From positions 2,232,001 through 2,296,000 of the forward strand of contig JAQSEB010000019.1 of NCBI GenBank assembly GCA_030063045.1: a DNA stretch of 64,000 bases, given 5' to 3'. The position numbers and the translations under genes are program-made. Numbering within the stretch: the stretch's first letter is position 1; every line of letters begins with the position of its first letter. Below are positions 42,901 through 51,012 of the stretch, one piece after another. This DNA is from Pratylenchus scribneri (Eukaryota > Nematoda > Chromadorea > Rhabditida > Pratylenchidae). The notes under the pieces are model-generated. The model had not been told where the DNA came from. It worked only from the letters and a program-made list of their open reading frames with translations, and did no database searches.

Positions 42901-43897
42901 CTATAAAATCAATTAAAATCATTGCTGAAATATCTATGCATTTATAATCGAATATTTTATATTTTGAAAAATCTTAAAAATTATAAATTTTTTTTGCAAT
43001 TAATTTTCTATTCTCAAGCTTCAAAAAAATACACTTCCATTAGTGATCGCCTGGCTATCTATAAATTTAAAATCTATAAAAGCAATTAAAATCATTGCTG
43101 AAATAACTATGCATTTATAATCGAATATTTTATATTTTGAAAAATCTTAAAAATTATAAATTTTCTTGCAATTAATTTTCTATTCTCAAGCTTCAAAAAA
43201 ATACACTTCCATTAGTGATCGCCTGGCTATCTACAAATTTAAAATCTATAAAATCAATTAAAATCATTGCTGAAATATCTATGCATTTATAATCGAATAT
43301 TTTATATTTTGAAAAATCTTAAAAATTATAAATTTTCTTGCAATTAATTTTCTATTCTCAAGCTTCAAAAAAATACACTTCCATTAGTGATCGCCTGGCT
43401 ATCTATAAATTTAAAATCTATAAAATCAATTAAAATCATTGCTGAATTATCTATGCAAATGTAATCTAAAATTTTATATTTTGAAAAATCTTAAAATTTC
43501 TAAATATTTTAGTCATTAATTTTCTATTCTCAAGCTTCAAAAAAATACACTTCCATTAGTGATCGTCTGGCTATTAATAAATTTAAAATCTATAAAATCA
43601 ATTAAAATCATTGCTGAAATATCTATGCAATTGTAATCGAATATTTTATATTTTGAAAAATCTTAAAAATTATAAATTTTCTTGCAATTAATTTTCTATT
43701 CTCAAGCTTCAAAAAAATACACTTCCATTAGTGATCGTCTGGCTATTAATAAATTTAAAATCTATAAAATCAATTAAAATCATTGCTGAAATATCTATGC
43801 ATTTATAATCGAATATTTTATATTTTGAAAAATCTTAAAAATTATAAATTTTTTTTGCAATTAATTTTCTATTCTCAAGCTTCAAAAAAATACACTT

Positions 43898-44193
43898 AGC
43901 ATTCAAATATTACACGAATCATAAAATGATTAACAAAATATTCCAATTGGGCGAAGGAAAATTCCAAAAATAATTTTTATTCAATGGAAATAAAATGATG
44001 CAAAAAAATGTGGTCAATATAATTTTAAATATTTAATTAAAATTCTACATTCTTCAATAATGTCCATGGTTATGTTGCTGTTGAAAATGATAAAGAAATG
44101 GAAAATAATAATTCAATGAATTTGAGAATGCCAACACAATATTTCCAAATTCATCATCAAAATGTTTGTTCAATTTTGGGTAATGGTAAATAG
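43898..44193 (+). other. Array-to-gene junction, possible 5' exon
   Basis: The satellite stops after TACACTT at 43,897. The next 150 bp are AT-rich single-copy-like DNA. From about 44,041 a frame without stops reads on to 44,188 (N-N-V-H-G-Y-V-A-V ... Q-I-H-H-Q-N-V-C-S-I-L) and would end at a GT near 44,181, which resembles an exon by composition. I cannot join it convincingly to the protease exons, and no ATG opens it upstream. It could be a leader exon, part of another gene, or chance. Confidence 0.3.
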
Positions 44194-45625
44194 ATGAAGC
44201 GGTCAATTCAAATTAAATGCATCAAAGTTTGCGAATTTGGTCCAGATAAATTAGAATGTAAATATTTAATAATAAATTGAAAATATATTTTTATATTTAT
44301 GTGAATGTGGGAAACATTGTCGATGTCCAGCGAAAAAAGTAACCAATTTAAAAATTGAAAATTAATTAAAAAATTTTAGCATCCAATAACATTTATATCC
44401 GGAGGTGATGAGGTGAATGATCCCAAAAAATGGCCATGGCTTGTTGCCGTTCACAGTAATTTTTCGGTGACAAAAAATGACGAAAATATGGAAATTGGCC
44501 CATTCCAATGTTCGGGTTCAATTATTCATGAAGAATATTTGCTCACTGCGGCCCATTGTGTCAAGAAAATTGTTTGTTTATTAAATATTTAAAATTTTTG
44601 GCAGATTGGAGTGATAAAATAATCAAAAAATTTTATATTTAAATGAAATTCATTTTAAGGATAAAGATTATAATTGGGCAAAATTGTCAAAAATTGTAAT
44701 TTTTGCTGGCCAAACAAATATCAAAAATTCGGAATTGCAAATATTGAATATTCCCCCAGAGAATGTATTTCCGAATGATCAATTCGATGAAATCATTACG
44801 ATTGAAAGGAATTACAATTTTGAGGAAATTAATTTGGATATTGCATTAATAAAAGTGATAATTGCTTTTTTATAAATAATTTTAAAATAATTTTCAGTTG
44901 CCCAATCCATTAAAATTCAATGAGAAAATTAATTCAATTTGTTTATTCGAAGATTTAACATTGAATGAGACTGAAAATATTCTCATGGCTGGATGGGGAT
45001 TTTCTCAGGGTTTTTCATATATTTAAATTTAAAAAAAAATTATAATTTTTTCAGAGGTTGATTTTAATCCAAAAGAAGGGAGTGATGAAATGTAAAATGC
45101 GATATTTTATTAAATAAATATTTTAATAAAATTATTTTAGTTTACCAGAAGCAGAAGACAATCTTCATGAAACAAAAGCCAAAATTATTCCAATTAAGGA
45201 ATGTTTAAAATATGAAATAGCTAATTGCCTTGTATATCAGGAGGAAATTTTTAATTATTGCGTAAAATCAAAGGAAAAAATATTCGAGTCAAGGTTTTGT
45301 GTTCAAGGAGAGAATTATTCCACATTACAAAAGGTAAAAAATAATAATAGAATACTGTAAAAATAAAAATTATAATTTTAGGGTGATAGTGGCAGTGCAC
45401 TGATGTTTAATGAAAATGGGCGCTGGTTTAATATTGGAATTGCCTCAAAACAATTTTTGCGAAATTCGTCATCCCAAAATCCATTGCCTGGTTACAAATT
45501 TTATTTAATTAATTTTACTATATTAATTCTAATTTTCAGTTGTTTTCATAAAAATTAACAAGAAAATTTGTGGATGGATTTATGAAAAAAGTGAGGGAAA
45601 AGTTAAATGCCTGAAAAAATTATAA
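44194..45625 (+). CDS. Trypsin/chymotrypsin-fold (S1) serine protease
   Basis: Secretory-type S1 endopeptidase by domain. Well-supported exons: 44,380-44,571, 44,660-44,854, 44,898-45,009, 45,055-45,091, 45,141-45,333, 45,382-45,490 and 45,540-45,625, all GT-AG with consistent phase. The activation-site equivalent is I-S-G-G-D-E followed by P-W-L-V; catalytic His lies in L-L-T-A-A-H-C, Asp in D-I-A-L-I-K, Ser in G-D-S-G-S-A-L. A-G-W-G is also present. Upstream, a cysteine-rich leader (C-I-K-V-C-E-F, then C-E-C-G-K-H-C-R-C-P) joins in frame only if 44,258-44,300 is removed, although that segment lacks a terminal AG. The position equivalent to residue 189 is Thr, so trypsin-like Arg/Lys preference is unlikely; G-S-A replaces the usual G-G-P after the serine. 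I see no signal peptide, so the 5' end may be missing or lost at the satellite junction. Start at 44,194 is tentative. Confidence 0.85.
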
Positions 45626-45659
45626 ATATGATAAATAGAAAAATCTTGTAAATTTTATA

Positions 45660-45681
45660 AATTATGGGTCTGCCCATAATT
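45660..45681. other. Perfect 9-bp hairpin after protease stop
   Basis: AATTATGGG at 45,660-45,668 and CCCATAATT at 45,673-45,681 are exact inverted repeats around a TCTG loop, 34 bp after the protease stop codon. An AATAAA follows at 45,732. It lies in the probable 3' UTR; whether it acts in RNA processing or is a chance palindrome cannot be told. Confidence 0.6.
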
Positions 45682-45870
45682 GTTAATAATTATTTATGTC
45701 CGTCCATCCATTCATTTAACTTATTTTGATGAATAAAATATTTTGAATATATTTTATTTTAAATGTTTTATAAATAAAAAAGCAATTAAAAATTAAAAAA
45801 TGAATTAAGTTAGGATTTATAAAATTCATAAAAATTTAGTTAATTTTAGGAAAAAAAGTATTTAGAAATT

Positions 45871-46119
45871 TTAGTAGAATATGAATAAAAACATATCAAT
45901 ATTTCTTCCAATCGACTCATTTAAATTCACAATTTCTGGTGTCATTTTTAATGCCCTAATGACTAAAATCTTTCGCTGCGCAGCAATGTCTGGCTTTAAT
46001 TTTTCGATACGTGTAGTTGGACCACGACAAAAAAACTATGCCATTCCACCATCGACAAGGCCACCTAAAATAAACTCCGACCTTGACAATCCTCTCTTCA
46101 AAATTTCGAGGATACAATC
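45871..46119 (-). pseudogene. Minus-strand coding relic, unidentified
   Basis: Read on the minus strand from a splice-acceptor-like ATTAG at 46,124-46,120, a frame of 83 codons begins D-C-I-L-E-I-L-K-R-G-L and continues S-E-F-I-L-G-G-L-V-D-G-G-M-A, then meets an in-frame TAG (46,038-46,036). It resumes in the same frame with F-F-C-R-G-P-T-T-R-I-E-K-L-K, later A-L-K-M-T-P-E-I-V-N, and stops at 45,871. Composition and the acceptor argue for real coding origin, and the stop argues for a pseudogene or an allele with a nonsense change. The plus-strand frame over the same bases is its antisense. I do not recognise the family. Its last residues faintly resemble the C-terminus of the proline dehydrogenase in this window ([10 protein letters not shown]), which may be chance. 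Confidence 0.45.
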
Positions 46120-46969
46120 CTAATTTTTTTTTATTGAATGCAATTAAAATTTATTTCTCCTCCTTAATAACCCAACTATTCATAATTTATTTCGCCTCGG
46201 CTGTGTAAAATATTGAATTTTTTTGAATCTTGCTTTGCCATTAATTTTATTAAAAATTGATTATTTTTATTGAAAAACAAATTAGATGAAAAAATTTTTG
46301 GAAAAAATTTTGTTGAGGAAAAAATTTTCTTTTAAAATTTGCAATCTTGATTTTGAACCAAAATTCACCAAGATTTATCAACATATTGATACCAAGATCT
46401 TGATTGAATTTTTTGGGAATTTCTTCAAGATTGATTAATATCAAGATTTATCAAGATCTTGGGTTCAATATCTTGATTGACCACTCTATCCGATCTCTAG
46501 TCCTATTAGAGACCTGCCATCATCATTAAATGGCTATTATAAATTTTTGTCGTATAGGGCAAATTACCAAAGAAATTTCATGGAAAAGCTTACAAAAAAT
46601 GGGAAAAATTTGAATATTGGCATAATAAGACAAAATTCAGGCCATATTCCCGCTTCCCGCATTTTCACATTCTTCCACTTCTTCCATAAAAATGAAGCCA
46701 TTTAGGGGAGATATAAGGAGAATAGAAATTAGATTAGGACAGAGTTGGTTACGATTTGGGAAAATCGATCTAATTTAAAAAATAAATTGAGTAATTTTGT
46801 TCAAAATAACCAAAAATAGAAGAGAAATTAAAATCGAAAACCGACATTTTTCAAAAAGGGAAAAACTGCTGGTTTACAAGTCGACACTTTCGAAAACCTG
46901 ACTGACTGTTTCATACTCTAATAGAAATTCAGCAACATTTTTCTATCTTATATAATTGCTTCCATTCCA
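46120..46969. other. Non-coding, with CAAGAT inverted-repeat patch
   Basis: No gene is visible. At 46,330-46,481 the words CAAGATTTATCAA, CAAGATCTTGATTGA and CAAGATCTTGGGTTCAA recur in both orientations, making an imperfect foldback of about 150 bp. The rest is AT-rich without motifs I can name. Confidence 0.5.
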
Positions 46970-47788
46970 ATTCAAATCAGGGGTGGAATCGAAATTTCGA
47001 TTTTCGATTTCGATCGTCGAAATTTCGATGTTTTAGTTTCGTTTCGATTTCGATTTCGAAAAGTGCCGAATTTCGAAAAAATTTCGAAAAAGGCAAAGGG
47101 GGGACCCTTTGTTAGTTTCAATCAAAAATTTGGTATATTTTTTGAAACGAATTCCTTTTTTACTTAAAATTTTCTTATTTTTGCTCAAAATATTTAGTTT
47201 TTTAATTTATTTTTCAATTATTAAATCATCAAAATATGTTTTATAATTGTTTTAGGAATAAAAAATGAAAAGTTCAAGATTTAATAATATTATTTTGAGT
47301 AACATGGAAAGAACCGCACCTAAAATAATCATTGAAAAAGAATCTAACAATTAATTTGTCATTTAAAAAATATCAAATAAAACCTTATGAAAAAAACCAA
47401 AAATTTCCTAAAATAAAAGTTAAATTCGGTTGGGTTTTGGATAATGGTTTCATTGTCAACTATTTTGCCAATAACAGAAACAAGAAAATTTGAAAAAGCT
47501 TATTTTATTTCATCAAAATGCTAAACTCTATAATTTTATTTTTTAAATATCATTGAATATTATTTTTTGGATAAAAATTTCACTTTTTTGTATTTTCAGA
47601 ATTTTTTTTTTCAATTTTTAAAGGATTTGGAAATTTTTTCGAAAAATTTCGATTTTCGATTTCGATTGTCGAAATTTCGACGTTTTAGTTTCGTTTCGAT
47701 TTCGATTTCAATTTGGATGCGAGTTTCGATTTCGATGACAATTTCGATTTCGATTTTTTTGAGTTTCGGTTCCACCCCTGATTCAAAT
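46970..47788. mobile_element. Non-autonomous hAT-type element (803 bp)
   Basis: The element spans 46,978-47,780 and is flanked by identical 8-bp target duplications ATTCAAAT (46,970-46,977 and 47,781-47,788). Its ends are CAGGGGTGGAATCGAAA and, reverse-complemented, CAGGGGTGGAACCGAAA, fitting the hAT superfamily (8-bp duplications, ends starting CAGNGG). Subterminal regions at both ends are dense in degenerate TTTCGATTTCGAT words. No transposase frame is present; the short open frames at 47,567-47,848 and 47,611-47,793 follow the repeated words. It must be mobilised in trans if at all. Confidence 0.88.
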
Positions 47789-48009
47789 CCCAAAATTCGT
47801 TATAATTTGTTGAAAAATTGTATTTATCTCATTCCATATCTATTTTAAAATAAAAAATAAAATTCGCGAATAAATTATCGACTAATTTTTTTTCATCACC
47901 AATTTTACATTACACCTTTTTGGCTGCTGATTCATTCATTTCCAATCCCATTTACCTATTTGGGGTGAGATTTTATCATTTCATTCACAAATAAATAATT
48001 TACTAATAA
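47789..48009. other. AT-rich spacer
   Basis: No gene, repeat or motif stands out between the hAT-type element and the 0.5-kb tandem units. Confidence 0.5.
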
Positions 48010-49570
48010 GCCCTATCAAACAAATATTAATATATAATTCGATATAATTTAAAAAATATAAACTACAAAATTTAATTTATAAAGAAAGGCTAAAATATAT
48101 CCTATTATACCTAACTATTTAATATATCAATAAAATTAAATAATAGAATAATATAAAACAAATTAATTTAAAAAAATTGAATTCTTCTGAGATGTGCGGA
48201 AAATATAAAATTATTAAGATCTGGAAAAAAATCCATAATGATATGATATTATAATTAAAAGAATATATAATGAAAACAAATATAATAATGAAAATAAAAA
48301 TAAAATAATGGACTAAAATTGTATAAAATTTTAATCCATTATAAAATTATTTAATATATTGAAAAAATTAATAATATTTAATTAATAAGAATCCACCGGC
48401 AATGGGAACGCCAAGAAAACGAGTACCACCGTCGAAATCGAGTCATTTATATAAATATTTATTTTATAAAAGATAAAAATTAAAATTAATTTTTACTATA
48501 AAAAATGAAAAAATAATAATTTATTTATATATAATATAATTTAAAAATATATAAGACTACAAAATTTAATTTATAAAGAAAAGTAGAATATATTCTATTA
48601 TACAAACTATTTAATATTTCGATAAAAATAGTGAAAAATTTTATAATATATAGCAATTAATTTATAAAATTTAATTCTTTTGATATATGCGGAAAATAAT
48701 AATTTATAATAAAATTAACTAAAATTTGGAAAGAAGGTATATTGATATTAAATTAATAAGAATAAAGAATGAAATAAATAAAAGTTTGAAAATAAAAATA
48801 AAATTATGGATTATAATTGTAAAAAATTTTAATCCATTATAAAATTATTTAATTATAGTGAAAAATTAATTAAAATATATTATTTAAAAAAATTCTTTTG
48901 GCACAATAAAATTCAACGAAAATTGGCACGGGAACTTCACCGTCGCCAAGAAGAAAGAGAAATGGAGAACACCGAGTCATTTAATTTTATAAATATTCTA
49001 TTTTATAAAAGATGAAAAATTAAAATTGATTCTTACTATAAAAACTAAAAAATAAAATAATCTAAATTCCTTACTTAATTTGTGGAAATTTTTGAACAAA
49101 TTTTAGCAGATTTTAAAGAGTTTTAAATAATTAAAATTGATCCGATTATACTAACTATTAAATATATCGATGAAATTTAATAATTGAATAATATAAAGAA
49201 AATTTAAAAAAATGAATTCTTCTGAGATGTGCGGATAATAATTATTTATAAAAAAATAAGATTTAGAAAAATGACATGGAGGTATTAAATTAATAAGAAT
49301 AAAGAAAGAAAATAATTATAATAATGAAAATAAAAATCTAATAATGAATTATAATTGTAAAAAATTTAATCTATTATAAAATTATTTAATAATAGTGAAA
49401 TATTAATTAATATATAATTATATGAAGAAATGGATAATATTCGCCGCATCAAACACCATGAGCGCGAACATTGGGAGGAAGTCATTTAATTTTATAAACT
49501 ATTTTATAAAAGATGAATAATTAAAATTAATTTTAACTATAAAAAAGAAAATAAAATAAATATTTATATA
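48010..49570. repeat. Three diverged 0.5-kb tandem units
   Basis: Three copies of an AT-rich unit can be followed by shared marks: GATGTGCGG or GATATATGCGG at 48,191, 48,682 and 49,226; ATCCATTATAAAATTATTTA near 48,336, 48,834 and 49,370; and AGTCATTTA at 48,441, 48,975 and 49,481, followed by TTTTATAAAAGAT. Spacing is 490-545 bp. Just before each AGTCATTTA sits a GC-richer island of 60-90 bp (for example 48,393-48,440, 48,896-48,974, 49,425-49,480) that diverges much more than the AT-rich frame. I find no reading frame common to the three islands. Confidence 0.7.
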
Positions 49571-49985
49571 TAAAAATATTTAAGTTTAAATGAATTTATT
49601 ATATATTTTAAAAAAATAAAATAAGTATTATCCCTAATAAAAAAAACTAATGAAAAAATTAAAATTTAAAAATAAAATTGGGGTCTGGGGGGGGGGAAAT
49701 CTGCCAAGGACTGTCACAAGCCATGTCTGAAAAAAGATGAGTGACCCCCAGAGCCCAGCAGACAGATAACTATATAATTTTTAAAAAATAATAAATAAAC
49801 AATTTTGTAAAATTTTTATCATTTAGCGAAAAAAACTAATATTAAAGCAAAATATTTCTTAATATTTTATCACTTTTATTTATTTCCAATTTTACTGGAA
49901 AATTTTTTGCATTTACTTATTTCTATTTTTCTCTAACTTTTTTGCCTTTAAAAGGCTTGTGGCAAATGCCAACGATTAAAATTGA
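49571..49985. other. Non-coding, with G-run hairpin
   Basis: At 49,680-49,691 GGGGTCTGGGGG starts a run of ten G (49,687-49,696). CCCCCAGAGCCC at 49,745-49,756 pairs with it in 11 of 12 positions around a loop of about 53 bp. The rest is AT-rich with no gene. Confidence 0.5.
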
Positions 49986-50080
49986 AAAACCAAGTTTTTG
50001 TTTATTGAGTGCATTAAAATATGCGAATTTGAGCCAGATGAATTAGAATGTAAATATTTAATAATAAATTGACCAATAAA
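49986..50080 (+). pseudogene. Orphan exon paralogous to protease leader
   Basis: Positions 50,004-50,049 read I-E-C-I-K-I-C-E-F-E-P-D-E-L-E and break within a Cys codon at GTAAAT. The protease leader at 44,212-44,257 reads I-K-C-I-K-V-C-E-F-G-P-D-K-L-E with the same break. The bases beyond (TAAATATTTAATAATAAATT) are identical for about 20 bp into the putative intron. Changes are conservative in protein terms, which suggests that both copies were once coding. No protease domain follows before the next element, so this is a fragment of a duplicated gene. Confidence 0.65.
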
Positions 50081-50237
50081 TATACTAATTAAGTCTATTC
50101 AAAATTAGAATCAAACAAAGCAAATATTTATCTTTCAAGAAATCAGTGGCAATTTAATTTATTTATAAATAATAAATTTGATGTTTGTGATCATAAATCT
50201 ATCAAAATTAAAATTTTCTTCTCATAGGAAAAATATT
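50081..50237. other. AT-rich spacer
   Basis: Nothing recognisable is seen here; protease homology is not found beyond the orphan exon and its short intron stub. Confidence 0.5.
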
Positions 50238-50955
50238 CTGGTAATCAGGGGTGCCATCTCCAAAAGTCAAAACCCCGGCATTCGGGTCTAAAAACCCGGC
50301 AAAACTCCGGCAAAAATTTTCAAAACCCCGGTAAAAACCCGGCATCTTTTAAAACGTGTTAAAATGCAATTTAGTAAAAGCTTGTAAAAATTTTCTACTT
50401 CAGATTTATATTTTTAATTGACTTTTTGAGCATATTTTTAATTGACTTTTTGAGCATGTGCGTTATGAAATAAAGATATCATAAGCTTTAAAAATCGGTC
50501 TGCCGTCAAAAAGTTTAGCCAGAAAAAGCCGCGAAGGAAGGAAAAAAATTAGCTAAAAATGGCCCTGATAGGTAGAAAAAGTAGCTAAAAAAGCCCTGAT
50601 AGGGAGAAAAAATAGCTAAAAATGGGCCCTGATTGGAAGAAAAATTAGCTAAAAATGGCCGCGCAGCGAAAAATTAGACCCAAAAATGGCCGCGCAGCGA
50701 AAAATTAGACCCAAAGATGGCCGCGCAGCGAAAAATTAGACCCAAAGATGGCCGCGCAGCGAAAAATTAGACCCAAAAATGGCCGCGCAGCGAAAAATTT
50801 AGCTAAAAATTTAAAAACATGGCAAAACCCGGCAAAATATGAAAAACCCGGCAAAAAACCCGGCACTTTCAAAACCCCGGCAAAACCCCGGCCGGGACAT
50901 CAAAAACCCGGGAAATGCCGGGTTTCCCCGGTATTATGGCAGCCCTGCTGGTAAT
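50238..50955. mobile_element. Non-autonomous hAT-type element (702 bp) with internal repeats
   Basis: The element spans 50,246-50,947 between identical 8-bp duplications CTGGTAAT (50,238-50,245 and 50,948-50,955). Its ends are CAGGGGTGCCAT and, reverse-complemented, CAGGGCTGCCAT. Both subterminal regions repeat AAAACCCCGGCAAAA-like words. The middle holds about three units with CCCTGATAGG...TAGCTAAAAA and then five copies of a 31-bp GC-rich unit. There is no transposase. The open frame 50,748-50,954 follows from the repeats. The right end lies 57 bp from the Lon stop codon, so it probably lies within that gene's 3' UTR. Confidence 0.88.
50655..50809. repeat. 31-bp tandem repeat, five copies
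   Basis: ATGGCCGCGCAGCGAAAAAT followed by TAGACCCAAA recurs with starts at 50,655, 50,686, 50,717, 50,748 and 50,779, exactly 31 bp apart; the last copy ends in TTAGCTAAAA instead of TTAGACCC. It is much richer in GC than its surroundings and lies inside the hAT-type element. Confidence 0.92.
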
Positions 50956-51012
50956 AATTATGGCTAAAAATTGGGTTATTTGTTTTTCTTTCTATATATC
51001 TCCTTTTCTTCC

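Larger units (their letters stand above)
1..43897. repeat. 172-bp satellite DNA array, about 255 monomers
   Basis: One AT-rich tandem array fills this stretch without interruption. Landmark TTAGTGATCGCCTGG recurs at 141, 312, 483 and 655, giving spacings of 171, 171 and 172; later units are mostly 172-173 bp. Each monomer has a GC-richer box (CACTTCCATTAGTGATCGCC then TGGCTATCTATAA), a variable-length poly-A run, and AT-rich flanks. Subtypes differ at linked positions: after GAAAAATCTTAAAA comes either ATTATAAAATTTTCTTGCAA, TTTCTAAATATTTTAGTC or TTTATAAATATTCTAGTC; after GCTGAA comes TTATCTATGCAAATG or ATATCTATGCATTTA or ATATCTATGCAATTG. Subtypes alternate in local higher-order patterns. No gene or transposon interrupts it. 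The array continues past the left edge and ends mid-monomer at 43,897. Satellites of this monomer size are known in Meloidogyne (MEL172 and holocentromere-linked repeats); membership in those families is inference. Confidence 0.98.

Noticed and set aside
1..43897. CRISPR array
   Set aside because: The repeats are 172-bp head-to-tail monomers without unique spacers, in a eukaryotic context with introns.
1..43897. Canonical CENP-B box in the satellite
   Set aside because: The GC box does not contain the required TTCG...CGGG core; only its position and conservation are box-like.
45881..46123. 80-residue plus-strand frame
   Set aside because: It is the antisense of a better-supported minus-strand exon with a splice acceptor.
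46250..46444. 64-residue minus-strand frame
   Set aside because: It lies in AT-rich DNA and the CAAGAT inverted repeats; no exon signals.
47567..47848. Plus- and minus-strand frames in the 46,978-47,780 element
   Set aside because: Translations of TTTCGAT repeats, not transposase.
50748..50954. 68-residue frame in the second hAT-type element
   Set aside because: Generated by the 31-bp tandem units, which lack stops in this frame.
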